The position numbers and the translations under genes are program-made. From contig JAPEVF010000481.1 in assembly GCA_029747585.1 (NCBI GenBank), forward strand, positions 1 through 35,015: a DNA stretch of 35,015 bases. The letters are read 5' to 3'. This document shows, in pieces, positions 1 to 11,973 of the stretch. Every line of letters begins with the position of its first letter. Position 1 is the stretch's first letter. Source of the DNA: Pleurotus djamor. Its lineage: Eukaryota; Basidiomycota; Agaricomycetes; Agaricales; Pleurotaceae. Under the pieces are notes generated by a model. That model was not told where the DNA came from, made no database searches, and saw nothing but the letters and a program-made list of their open reading frames with translations.

Positions 1-3000
1 ATCGCCAAGAAATTCCAGTCGCTGATAGGACCGTCCGCCAGATTCGTTTGAATATGAAGGATGCGTCAAGGCTTCCACAAGCAGATCAGGTTGTCGGAAA
101 GAATATCCCAATGAATTCTGAAGAGACTCGAAGTAACAGAGGTTGAGCTTGCTTTGGGGAGATGGATTTGTTCCATAACGAAGCGACCAGGGGATCGATC
201 CACCGAAGGCCAGGCCAAGAGCATCTCCGGTGTGTAGCACCATTGGGATTCCTCCAGTCAAAAACGCCGCCCCCAAAGTGGCCTCCATGCAATCCTGGAG
301 GCTTCGTCGCGGAAGCACCTTCGCAAATCGTTTAAAAGGTAGATCGTTGCCCTCTCCTTCCCACTGAAAATGAGGCCACCTTGTAGCTGATACATTTTCA
401 CACATTAGATAACTCTCCAAGCCCACTTCCTTCGCCCTAGCCAGTAGACAGGCATTCGAGATCGTCCATTGACGAAGTCGTGTTAGTTGGCCTTCGTGCC
501 GATGTGGATATTTGGTAAAGGCATGGACAGTGACACACACTTTAAGGACGGAGTCGCCAAGTGTTTCCAACCGTTGATTGTTATACGGAGCATTTGCACT
601 GGGTATAGTGAAGGCTTCGACGAGAAGGTCGGGAGAGATAGCGGGCAGGCCAATATCAAGCCTAGCACTTGTAACACGATAGACATCAGATATCCGGTGC
701 GCGAGTGCAGGAGCAATTTCAAAAGCTTGAGCGACATCGGGAGGAAACTCTATCCATACACAAGCGCCCTGGGGCAGCAACGCGCCGTCGCGAACCTCGT
801 GTCTTGGAGGGTATTCAGCTCGACGATACACATCATATTGTGCGTGCAATCGTCGCGTCAAACGAGTTGCTTCGATCAAAGGACCGTCCTCCGGAACGTC
901 GGCGATCCACTTCTTCCGCGTCCAACTATCCTTCCAAAACTCATAGTATGTCGAAGGACCACTCTCCCTAGAGCCATCAACAGGTCTCGATTGGGGTGAC
1001 AAGTCATGGCGAATGCGGCGTAATAGATACACTCTGCCATACTGGTTACGATTCATAACCAGCACACGGTCATAGTGATCGGGTGTAACGTCACTCCAGT
1101 CATTTTGACCGTCCGGATGAGCCGCGAAGCTACGTAGGGCCGTAAAGTCTATATCAGGTTCAATGGCGTCGTGCACCAAAGGAACAATGTAGAAAGACGG
1201 GGATCCAGCTGCTGGACTCCCAGTCAGGAAATACCATATCCCCTTCAACGTATACTGAGCCATACAGCCCATCAGGATGTCTGCGATATCATGGGAGGAG
1301 AATTGTCGAAGGTTTAGTTTTCTACCCGACATCATCTTGACTAGGCTTCCTTGGTCCGTCCAAAATTCACAAGGAGGTAAGGATATATCGGCCACCACTC
1401 CCGCTACCCGTTGATCGTTGATATAGATGGCATGAAGCCATAACGAAGAGTCTGTGGCACCAGAAGCCAATCCGAGGTTTTGAGTATTAGGCCCACTGAA
1501 CCAAGGATCTCGGACATTGACGTTCATCATTGGCAGCACCATGCTCACGTCCACATAACCTCGCCCATCAACATCTTTCTTCCCCTTGAGAGCTTTGCTT
1601 TTAGATCCCACAGTCGTAGGCAAAAGGAATTCATTGAAGACATTAAATGCTTGGAGTGCTTTCACAGCCTGGAAAGCCACGGCACGTTTGGCCTCCTTCT
1701 TCGTGAGCTTTACAGGACCTGTGTAAGATAGATGCGTTGAAGGCAGAGGCAGCGAACCCGGCAAACGAAGCACGCAAGAATATCCAACACAAGGTAGCTC
1801 GGAGGATATGACGGAGGCAACCGTGTGAGACGGGAAAGGTGACACAGAGACGTCGAATTTTGGAGCTTGTTTTTGTGTGAAAGCGTCGCAAGGTATGAGT
1901 GCGCACAATTGTCCGAGAAGGCTAATTGCATTGTCATAGTTCAGTGTAGCGCCAGTCCCAGGAACAACATATCGCTCGCGGTCCTTGAGATTCATTTCAT
2001 AGAGAGCGTCCGATTCGTCATCTTCCTCGTCTGCTTGGGTTGGATGCGACAACCTTGCTGACAGTTGTTTTTGCAACTCGGGTTCACCGTGAAGAAACTG
2101 CCGGTATCTCTCCAACTCGACATTATCATCTTCCCGTAGCATGATGATAAACTTGGACGCCGTCTTGCTTCTGGCTCGGCCCCGAGACTGAACATAGGCT
2201 ACCAGATTTTGCAAGGGATCGAAGCGTATTACAAGCGAGCAAGCCTGGTTGACATAGTAATTTAGCAGACGAACCGACTGGATTGGACAAGAACGGATAC
2301 TCAACAGGAAAGTCTAGGCCCTCCTCCGCAACAGATGTCGCAACCACTATATGACGGATGTACATAAGTCGACGACGGTGGCGCTAAGCGAAGCGCAACT
2401 CACAGACATTAATTTCGCCTTTGCGGAACATATTTAATGTGTCCGCTCGACCGCCTCCACTTATTGCATTGGCCGTGGGCGGGGCGCCTTCTAGACCCGC
2501 GCCTTCTCCCAACAGGACACCCGACTCAAACTTGCCACCAAGCTCAGCGATCCGCGGAAGGAGATGTGCGAGACATGATGCAGTGTGCCGTTGTTCAACG
2601 AAAATGATGGTTTGGAAAGGCGCTAAATTGGGCATGGCGGAACCAGAGGACGGTGTTCTGAGCGTTCTAGTCGATGCTTCGTAGTCCATGAGGATAGATA
2701 TGAGCTTGCCCACTTTGGGGGTACATCGATCGAGTGAAATGTGCTGTGAAGTGTCCTCGAGAAAGAAGTCACGGTGATCGTCAAGGATATCAGCGATGTG
2801 AGCAAGTTCAGGTGAAGGTGCCTTGAATCGTGACGCAAGTCCTGGAACTGTGATAATCTCTTCATCGACACCACTAGCGTCAGGAAGCAGGGGCATGGCC
2901 TGTGCAACTAGTAAAGACACCCGAGAGTCCACTTCGCGAAACAGATAGAGCTCTGCGCAATAGACGCCAAGATCGTACAGAGCTGCCTTGTAACGCCTTT

Positions 3001-3984
3001 CTGTCTTGGCCCAGTCAAAATCGTCGTCGTTCCTCGAAAAGAACGAGGCAAACGCTCCCAGAGCACGATGCAGGTGAGAGTCATGTTCTTCGGTTGCTGG
3101 GGGTGCGTAGACTTCGATTATCTGGATAGGATATGATGCGCTGTGTCGTTTGGGTAAAGTGCGAGCATACCTCGCTGGGTCGGGGGAGATGAAGTTCGAG
3201 TTCTGCGCTGTGTTGCCTCACATCCACTACCTTCGCATCCAAGTTTCGTTCTAGCGTCGTTAGGCAAGACATGGGGTCACCTGGGTCCCAAACCGGAGAC
3301 GCCGTCATTCCAAATATTTTCGGGCGCAAAGCGACTGGTGCGTGGAAATAGAAACCATTCATGATTTGATTGTACGGGTGCTTCTTCCGCGCGCTATGGC
3401 ATTCATCAAATACGATGAGTGAAGTCTACAAGGAGTCAGGCGCACAATGAAGGAGGAAAAAAGTTGGCCGAACCCGTTCAATGCTCCATATTGAATGAGT
3501 CAGTAAATTCAGGAAAATCTGAGCTGTATGTATATCAATCACTGGGATCCTTGCGATAGCATAATCGATATTGCTCGCCTGTCATGACAAAGACATCATG
3601 TTCCTTGAAGCGCGACTCCCATTCAGAATGATCCGTCACATCTACTATTTGACCATGAAGCTTGGCGACCTTCAGAGGAGTATTTGAAGACAAAAAGGCG
3701 GCCTGCTGTTCTACCAAAGCAACCTTTGGAACCAAGAAGATGATGACCTTGGAGCGCGAAACATTCTTGAGAGCCGTCGATTTGATTAAGAGCGCGCTGA
3801 TCAACGTCTTGCCTCCTCCCGTGCCCAAGGCCGCGATGACATTAGATTCCAGAGATTGTGTGAATATTTCTTCCTGGTACTTTCTAGGCGTGAGGCCAGT
3901 CCATGGCGTGTCCATAGCGATAATCAGCCTGTTCCGTCGCTGTGCAGAGCGACCAAGTGTTGACTGCTGCGACGAAGGTCGCAA
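1..3984 (-). CDS. dcl: Dicer-like ribonuclease, 3' end cut by the window edge
   Basis: Cleaves double-stranded RNA into small RNAs for RNA silencing. Six exons are visible, with introns at 3524-3578 (GC-AG), 3426-3473, 3122-3170, 2347-2403 and 2245-2305. They give about 1,215 residues from the Met at 3915, or 23 more from the Met at 3984. Order: helicase Walker A LGTGGGKT, DECH box (FDECHSARKKH), FGMTASP, helicase C motif NVLVATSVAEEGLDF, then QSRGRA. A Dicer dimerisation domain follows near residue 568 (LNYDNAISLLGQLC). RNase IIIa has NQRLETLGDSVL near residue 1024. RNase IIIb stops exactly at YQRLEFLGD at base 1. All introns are in the helicase half; the last 748 codons form one open exon. 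I see no clear PAZ domain, which is common in fungal Dicers. The family is certain; which of the two Mets starts the protein is not. Confidence 0.95.
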
Positions 3985-4162
3985 TCATGATTTTTGGGCG
4001 AGGAGGGTACGAGAACCATGATCGGATGTTATATACGCTCGCCCTCCAGCCTCCCGGGCCAGGGCCTAGGCACGTTCGCGTGACTTGTGATCGTGACATA
4101 GGGTCACATACAGGAGGCACTGGTCCTGTTCATCGTCGACGACGACGACGAGACTTTGAGGG
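3985..4162. promoter_or_regulatory. Short divergent promoter between Dicer and PAN2
   Basis: The 178 bp between the upstream Dicer Met and the PAN2 Met must hold both promoters and both 5' leaders. A TATATA lies at 4030-4035, about 46 bp from the Dicer start and 128 bp from PAN2. A GAC-repeat tract runs into the PAN2 start. No other known element is recognised. Confidence 0.55.
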
Positions 4163-7100
4163 ATGTCTCCATATCGTCCCCTGGAGCCGCATCACCAACT
4201 TTATACCCGTCCCATCACATCGCTATCTTTTGACCCTGTATCTGATACCCTTTGGACTGGCTCCGACATCGGCCAAATTGTGGCATATCATGGAAGGCAC
4301 GTCTCCCAAGGCGTCTCGTATCCAGTTGGTGGACTTGGGCCCGTCAAGAAAATACTAGCAGAGGACAGCTACGTGAGGGCTGCTGGAATCTCTGGCCAAG
4401 GACTTGGTACTTGGACCAAGGGTGGAATGAACAAGTGGTACTTCAGGTATTGCGCCAATCGCCTCGGTGCATGCAGATGACTTCACAACCATTGCTAGGC
4501 AGCCAAATGGGATCATGGAATTCTCCAATACGTCCACTTCTTCACCACTTGTCGCAGTCTCAACCCCCAGCGGCGACCTTAGCTTATTGAATTCTCTGAC
4601 TGGAGACGTCGTTCGCCATGTATCAAGCCCTTCTCCTGCAAATCACTTGTACTTTACGCATTCATGTCTTGTATCTGGATCTCTGGACGGATTTATACGG
4701 ACGCACGATCAGCGAGCTGGTATGCGCAGAGAAGGTGCAGCTGAACATACAGTCAAGGCCCATCACGGAGGTATAGAAGGCTTACAGTGTAGTGGCAATC
4801 TAGTTTTCACGATTGGCTTGGGCATGAGGTATATTATCCTCATACGGAGATGTTATCCACTTACACCAGTCTCACAGGCACTCGCGTCCGATACCAGATC
4901 CCCTGGTCAAGATTTATGACTTACGCACTTTGCGGTCATTGTCCCCCGTTCCATTTCAAACCGGTCCTGCGTTCATCTCTGTCATTCCAAATCGCTCCTC
5001 AGGCCTCGTCATAACGTCAAAGCAAGGTCTCGTGAACATAGTTGACGTTACGAATCCTAACGTCGCAAGCGAGTTCTACCAGGTAGTCAACCTTATCACC
5101 CCAATCCTAAGAAAATTTTCGTAACGCCAGTCAATTAGCTCAATGTGGATCTATCTAGCGTTGTAACAGCAGCAGCCGTATCGCCCACTGGCGCATACCT
5201 TGCATTTGGAGACTCCGTAGGGTCCATTCATTTTTGGACTGCGGCCGAGACGGACGATGTGCCGTTTAATGGCTTCGATGGGCAACCTGTCGAATGGGCC
5301 GATCCCCTTGAGCCTCTACCTGACATTGAATGGTCAGACTCGACGTAGGTTTCACACCAATCACTTTACTCGCTTCCCCGCGTTCATAACCCATCCATCC
5401 AGCCCGCTCAATTCAATCGGCTTACCTTACTACAATAACATGCTACTATCGTCATATTCTCGCAACCTCCAAACGATTCCAGCTCAGTATCCGCCTCCCC
5501 AACGAATTCCTCCTCAAGTGCTAAACACAATGAAAGCTTTGAACGGCATGGCTTATGCCACCCTACCCAAGGAACTCAAGGGTCGGCGAAACTGTGTTGT
5601 CGCTACCCAGAGCCAGCACAGTCGCTTCCGGAGTGGTAAATCTCGGGGCAGTCAAGTAAGTCAATGCAAATGTTTTGTTCCTGGTGACCGTGTTGAGAGT
5701 TCGTACCAGTCTGATGTTGAAAGCCCGATATTTGATGCCTCCGGTGAAGAAATACCCAAGATGTACCGTCGTGTCGAGATAGAATATAGCAAGTTTGGTG
5801 TCGAGGATTTTGATTTCGGGTAAGCCAAATATTTGTGTCGAATACCCTCGTAGCTTATAATTTGTCCAGCTTCTTCAACAAAACTGAATACAGCGGATTG
5901 GAAACTCATATTCTACACTCCTATACAAATCCACTCATCCAGGTCATGCACTACATCGAACCAATAAGGCAACTCGGAAAGTCGCATATCACGACTAATT
6001 GTCAAGGCGAAGACTGTCTCCTATGCGAACTTGGATTCGTCGTTCGTATGCTGGAAGACGCACACGGTATCAACTGCCAAGCGAGCAACTTTTGCAAGAC
6101 CGTTGGTATGCTTGCACAAGGTTCTAGTTACTCGTCCCTTCTCGTTTGTATCAATTGCTCACTCATTTACTGTTATGATCCTCAGCCAGTGCTATAGAAC
6201 TCATTGATTACGGGAAAGATTCAACGGAAATTGACTACGCGCATAAAATCCAGACGTTCCACCGCTTTTTGATCGACCATCTGAGCTTAGAGGGCAACAT
6301 ATTCCCTCATAATCCTGTTCTAATCAAGCAACCCACCTTTTCCGCCAGCCCTACCACACCTGCTGCAGCCCCAATCACTCAACTTCTGGGAATCGACGCG
6401 AAGAATGTGATCACTTGTTCGAGTTGTAAAGCCGTTCGAGAGAAGGAGAATATGAGTCACATCGTTGACATGGTGTATCCTCGCAAGGTGAGCATTGAGC
6501 TCTTCGTCCTCGCTCTTATTGATGATTGATGCCCGCCAGAACCTATCCAACGAACCACCGCTACCGTCAGATTTCGGTAGCGTCATACGGAATTCGCTAA
6601 TACGCCACATGACTCATAAAGCCACTTGCCAGACATGCAAACAATTCGCTACATTTACTTCGCGGAGATCAATAGCCACGAAAGATCTCCCTGCAGTTCT
6701 TGCGGTCAATGCTTGCATTAGCAACGAAGACAACTTACAAGTCTGGCTTGATTCCCGCAATGAAACTTTCCTCAAATCTCGGATCGAGCTACGGGGTCAG
6801 CTTGGTGCTGAGGAAGATCCCGAATCTACGACATACGAACTCAGGGTACGTTGAATCTTGCTTCGTAAGAAATTGCACAATAACCGTGAACTGCGTTCCA
6901 CAAAGGCCGTGGTAGCGCAGATTGTGGCCAAGGATAAAAGTAATCATCTTGTAGCAATAATCAAAGGTGCGCTTCCTCATGAATTCGTATGAATTATAGG
7001 TTGATCATCGATCATTACTTAACAGTACCCGAAGCCGAACGAAAGAGTGATAATAGTAGTCCGTGGTTCCTTTTCAACGACTTTTCGGTGAAGAACATCC

Positions 7101-8366
7101 CCGAAAATGAGGCTCTGAGTTTCCCAAATAAGTGGAAGGCATGTGCAGCTATGAGCAGCATCGTCCTCCAGTGCCTCACTTACATTGAGTTCAGGTACCT
7201 TCCGTTGTTTATCTGGAACGTGTAGACGTTCGGGATAAGTTTGATTTCAGTGGGCTTCCAATGGAAATCGATAGTTCTATCCTTTGTCGCGACACCTCCA
7301 TATCCTTGTACGTGCTCCTTCACATCATCTAAAGAGAGCCGTCTCCCGATCCCCATCAAAAGGAATCGAGACAAGACAAAGATTAAACATGAGTGTCTAC
7401 GATTTGAAGAACTCCCGAAGCCAGGAACCCTTGTTGCCATCGACGCAGAGTTTGTGCAAATGCAACTAGTAAGTTCAACAAAGAGTTAACCATGTCATCA
7501 TTCTTATCCATCTCCTTAGGAAGAGTCTGAGTTTCGCTCTGATGGCACCAAGAAGGTACTACGTCCTCCTCGACGTAGTTTGGCGCGTGTATCCGTGCTG
7601 CGAGGCAGCGGCCCTAAAGAGGGTCTCCCATTTATCGACGATCATATCCACACTAGTGAAGCTATTGTCGATTACTTGACGAAACATTCTGGTGTGAAGA
7701 GTAAGCTATCATCGTTTCCTCTGGTTGTCATTTGCTCACCCCCTTGGAGTCGGTGATCTTGACCCCAGGTACACCCCTTACACCCTTACACCGCTCAAGG
7801 AGGTGTACAAGAAGCTCCGGGTGCTCGTTGACCGTGGCTGCATCTTTATTGGTCATGGCCTATCCTCTGACTTCCGCATCATCAGTATGTCCTTAGTCCT
7901 GATTCATGCCGTCTGGCTGACTCATGGCCCGAAGATATATTCGTCCCGCCTGAGCAAGTCATCGACACAGTGGATCTATACTTTTGAGAAACCGCCAGAG
8001 AAGGCTCTCCTTGCGCTTTCTTTCCTGTTTGTCCTGCACGAAAACATCCAAACTGACGTGCATGACTCCATCGAGGACGCCCACTCAGCTCTGAAGTATA
8101 AAGCATACCATGAATTCGAAGAGCAAGGGACGTTTGACCAGAAGTTGGAGGAGTTAGTACGCGTCGAGGAACGGAATGATAGAAGGAATAGGAAAAGGAA
8201 AGGATGCGACGCGTGTTGGAATGACGCGTCGCGAAAATGGTATGGAATGCGGAGGAAGGGGAGATTGTGGTGGGAGAGGAATGACAGAAGGAAGGAAGGA
8301 AGGAAGGCAAAAGATGGAGGGACGACATACCGACTTGCACCAACGAGTAATACGTATAATACCTGA
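4163..8366 (+). CDS. PAN2: PAN2, catalytic subunit of the PAN2-PAN3 poly(A) nuclease
   Basis: Trims mRNA poly(A) tails in the cytoplasm with PAN3. My 16-exon model keeps phase through 985 codons (introns 4447-4498, 4829-4877, 5083-5138, 5345-5402, 5656-5709, 5820-5869, 6121-6185, 6488-6539, 6846-6905, 6967-7025, 7139-7194, 7308-7362, 7469-7519, 7701-7749, 7885-7934). Order: N-terminal WD40 region (PITSLSFDPVSDTLWTGSD), linker with FGVEDFDFG, inactive ubiquitin-hydrolase-like domain (QASNF, CSSCKAVR), then a DEDDh exonuclease with AIDAEF, GHGLSSDFR and HDSIEDA. Intron 7139-7194 has a GC donor. The last exon needs two one-base frameshifts near 7984 and 8025 to keep the conserved DLYF/LRNRQRRLSLRFLS/FVLHEN stretch. 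After KLEEL (about 8158) the family's usual tail is replaced by low-complexity sequence, so the stop is uncertain. Confidence 0.93.
8206..8232. repeat. Perfect 9-bp inverted repeat at the PAN2/DUF300 junction
   Basis: GCGACGCGT (8206-8214) is mirrored by ACGCGTCGC (8224-8232) around a 9-base loop. It lies in the stretch where PAN2 homology has ended and the opposing gene's third exon has not yet begun. A GAAG tetranucleotide run (about 8288-8307) lies beside it. Confidence 0.7.
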
Positions 8367-8941
8367 AGAACCGGTATGAGAGGAAGGAGATGATGGCGTA
8401 TATTGCGGGCATGTAGAGGATTCGGATTCTATCAAACACAACATTGTGTCAATAAACGTCATGACGGGGTAGCGTATGGTAGATGGGAAGTAGAAGGGAT
8501 GAGAAGGAAGTGGACGAGAGGAGTGGATGGGAAGAGGGGGAAAGGATGGGAGTGTAATGGGAATGGAAGAAGGAGGAAGAGGATGGGAGGGAAGGAGGGA
8601 CGTACATCTGCCTCTGCTCCGCCGGGTTCGTATAGCTCCTACAATGTTTCCCGACTGTGAAGATCGTTATGATCACCGTCTGTGCGAATCTGGCGTTAGC
8701 GTATGATCTAACCACACGGAATACACAATGAGAAACGACGAGGACGATGGCCATGGGTGGACGGGAGGAGGAAGGGGTATGAAGGGAAGGAAAGAGAGTA
8801 TGAAGGAAGAGGTGAACGCACGAGCAATGCACACCCCCCAGCTATCGCCCAGCCGATCCTATGTGCCTCCCAATTGAGGTTCTCGCCATCCCAGAACTTG
8901 GATTGATCGACTTCGAGGGTGTTTTCGTGTTTGCAGACCAT
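8331..8941 (-). pseudogene. 5' fragment of a TMEM184/DUF300-type membrane protein gene
   Basis: Three exons are readable: 8822-8941 (40 codons from the Met), 8606-8679 and 8331-8428, joined across pyrimidine-rich introns of 142 and 177 nt. The product reads HRIGWAIAGGCALL, then HCRSYTNPAEQRQ, then RILYMPAIYAIISFLSYRFF and YYSLVQV. This matches the start of the seven-helix DUF300/TMEM184 (organic solute transporter alpha-like) family. A good donor (GTATGT) follows the third exon. No later exon exists: the sequence below 8160 is the sense strand of PAN2. About 97 residues of a protein usually several hundred long remain. It is either a real truncation or a misjoined contig. The family call rests on memory of the family pattern. 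Confidence 0.75.
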
Positions 8942-10267
8942 GGAGCGTTCGGTGCGTGTGTGTGGGATCGTGTTCAGTGTTCGTGTGCGTGTTCAGTGGG
9001 CGCGTGTTCACGTGTTCGTGTGCGTTGTGAGGGTTGAAGGGGAGAGGCAGTGAGGTGGAGGGGAGAGAGGAGAAACGGGGAGGAGAGGGAGAAGGTGGGA
9101 GAGGCGTCGAAGATGGAGGATGGAGGAATGTGGGAGGAGGATGGTCAACGGCCTGTGTAACGCTCGTGTGCCTATTCGCCTATTCGTCTATTGCACGCGT
9201 ATCCTTGGCTCCTTGGCTCCTTCCCTTCCGCTTGGCAACCAACCCTTTTTCGTTCTCCTCAAAACCGAGGAACGCTAGGTGGAGGGGGCGCCCGGACTCG
9301 CGGGGTCTGTTGGTGGTTATGTTGAAAGGCGGGAGGTGGGATCTCGGGGTGTTTGGATTCCGTCTGAGGCTCAGATGTTGACGTTGGGTTATGGTACGTG
9401 GGAGGAAAGAGAACGTTGACGTTGGGTTATGGTACGTGGGAGGAAAGAGAACGTTGACGAAGTGAGAGTCGGATGCGATGGCGAAGGAGGGAAGAGAGGA
9501 AAGGAGGGTTCAGTGGAGAGGAAGAGGGAAGGGGGAGATGGCGGCGGTGCAGAGATGGTCAATGCTCGCAACAGTTGTCGGTGATGGTCGAAACAATAAA
9601 AATGATCATCATCAAAAATTAGTAATAGGCGCGTAAGGCGTTTGTTTGGTTGTTTGCGTTAGAGGGGTGTTGGCTTTGTACGTAAATAAGGAGTCGAGCG
9701 ATTGGTTGAGTGGGTTATTGGTTGGTGGATGCGAGGATGCGAGGATGTGAGACTGGGAAGCGGGTGGGTATGCCTACGGATCTGAGGAACTGAAGAAGGG
9801 TGCACGGTTTTCTGTGGACGTAACACATGGTCTGTAATAGCGCATCCCTGGAAGGAGGAGTGAAAAGGGGTCGCTTTCCTCCGAAATTGAAGTTCGGTTG
9901 TTCCAGTTTGTTTCTAGATGAACCAACGGTCCCTGCTAATTCTATTGGGCTCATACATCTCTGATGCGTTACTACAGCTTGCACCGACACCCAGCCCCTG
10001 AGGGATCTAGAGTGCGTTCATCTAGAAGAATGATCACTTTTCGTGTCTCGTCCGTCTGCGAATTGAATACTCCAGAGTACTGTTGAGTAGTAATACGGCT
10101 CACTTCGTCGTAAGTTGTCGCCGTTGGAACTGTGATTATTGAATCTATTCACACAACTTGATGGTAGAGTATACGATAGACCTGCGCTGGATTGCTACGG
10201 TGGGTCTCCCGGGTCATTGATTAGCTAGGAGTAGTCATCGATGATATATTTGGGGACACAATCAGCT
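8942..10267. other. Intergenic, low-complexity DNA
   Basis: No gene is supported. GT-rich sequence (about 8950-9030) lies upstream of the DUF300 fragment, followed by a purine-rich tract (9040-9130). A 38-bp tandem duplication lies at 9377-9452. A 91-codon minus-strand frame at 9715-9990 has no domain or splice support. Confidence 0.5.
9377..9452. repeat. Two exact tandem copies of a 38-bp unit
   Basis: The unit starting GTTGACGTTGGGTTATGG occupies 9377-9414 and is repeated identically at 9415-9452. The first bases of a third copy (GTTGAC) follow. Identity suggests a recent duplication. Confidence 0.85.
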
Positions 10268-11973
10268 TCAAGGGCGTGGCGGTACATCGTTTGGTTGACC
10301 TGGCCCTTCAATATATCGCTTGTACGCTACATTCGCCGCTAAGGTCGACAGCGCCGGCAAGACGACCATCAGAACCTCCTTGGGTACAAGAGAGATATCC
10401 TCCAACCATCGACGTACAACGTTCATGAAAGATGGCCGATATTGTGGTTGCTTGAACAGCATCATCCATGAGCGTGGATTAGAGAGGGAGATCAGGATCA
10501 AGGGAAGCGAAGTAGTTGATGTCTTGGTGAGGTGGTGGTGAACTGCATGCGTCATCATGATGTGCCATGATAAGAGATGGAAAGGGTTCGTACTTACTGT
10601 GTTGATCGCCGGCCACCTGGTTTAATTGTGATGATGATATTTCAAAATCGTGAGAGGAGCTGAACATCTCGAACGATGACGATGAAACGCGCGTTTCATC
10701 TCCACTCTTCACGACGATGATCTGCTTCTGTGTAGAGAAGGAAGTTCTCCCTTGTTCAGACCCTTTGGCGCTCTCGGTGTGGCTGGGCGATGTACCAGAT
10801 TCTGGCGGGTCGTGCGGTGGTGCCCATACAGGATCTTCTGTAAAAAGTAGCTCATCATAAGCTCGTGACGTCCTTGTCTGGTACGGAACCCTCCGTTCCA
10901 TGACAACGCCCCCAAGGGTTCGGCGCTGTGGATACGGTGTGCGTCAGCAACACACAGAAAACTCCCGACCAGTGAACTAATAGTCCCCCACCTCGGCTTC
11001 ATATGGCTCCGAATATTCAAAGATTTGCTCGCCCTCCTGTCGTTGAGAGGGTTTCCCCTCCACAAACCCCCGCACACTGTATGACGGAGGTACAGGATCA
11101 TCCATTGTAAGGTAGCGAGCATCGGGGTGGGGCTGATTACGTGGTGTAAACGGTATGGGTGGGTTTTCTCGTCGCCACACAGGGAATTTGGGGTTTTTCC
11201 TGAAACGTCTTCGATCAGGGTAGATCTCAGTGGGGATGGTCGGTTGAGGTGGGGAGCCTTGGGCCGCGGCAGCGAGTGGGGTTGTTACCGCAGATGAAGC
11301 AGATGAGGTTTCATTTGGGGGCCCAGCCGTGCTATGTGTTTCCCAATGACTTTGGAGATGCACATGTGAGGGAGGTTGAGATGGAAATGTTGCCATGGTC
11401 TGGAGAATGGTGTCAATGATGGGGTATAGAGATCACATCGCTCCCAGGCTGATGGGTCCATACCTGAGCCAAGTGTGTCCAGGGATTGTAATCAAATTCC
11501 GATGTGTCGAGGTAGGGTGCACGATGAGTCTGTACTTGGGTTGGAACATAGACTTGCGAATCCCCTGCTGCTGATGAAGACAGTGTGGGTTCCACAGACG
11601 ATTCGACCTCATCTGGAAGAGATTCCATACCACCAGAAACTTGGAAGGGCTTCTTCGGCGTAGAGATGTTGTTGATCACCCCTTCTATGCTTTGACGGGG
11701 TGGGTGAAATCCAGGGGGCGCCACGAGAAGCAAACACTCGTTTGCTTTTATAGACACTTTGAAGGAGCGAGGGGAGTGGTTGAGAGTGATATGAGTTTGA
11801 TGTTGACAGCCGAGAGTCTCGGAAATGAATGATATGATACCAATGAGACATACTGGAGCAAGGACGTCTCCTGATGCCTTCCTATTGTATCTACGTTTTG
11901 GACACCTCCCGAGTGCATGCGGCGATAATTGCGAGTGGTTCGTGATTATACGAGAACAAACATTGATCAACAA
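10268..11973 (-). CDS. Unrecognised proline/serine-rich protein, four 3' exons
   Basis: No family recognised. Four minus-strand exons join in phase: 11464-11973 (start uncertain), 10992-11399, 10598-10925 and 10268-10542, with GT-AG introns of 64, 66 and 55 nt. From the Met at 11973 this gives 506 residues. The middle is low-complexity and rich in Pro, Ser and charged residues (for example FTPRNQPHPDARYLTMDD). The last 90 residues are more ordered (SWMMLFKQPQYRPSFMNVV, RRWLEDISLVPKEVL) with one possible hydrophobic segment (VLMVVLPALSTLAANVA) before the C terminus. The first exon may itself contain an intron starting with the GTATGT near 11854. Coding status is inferred from four consistent junctions. 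Confidence 0.6.

Noticed and set aside
487..999. 170-codon plus-strand frame
   Set aside because: Antisense to the Dicer RNase IIIa region, whose minus-strand frame carries the recognisable motif.
7882..8439. 185-codon minus-strand frame
   Set aside because: Only its first part (8331-8428) is a DUF300 exon. The rest is intron and antisense to PAN2.
9715..9990. Possible 91-residue minus-strand gene
   Set aside because: No domain, no splice partner, and ordinary frame length for this composition.
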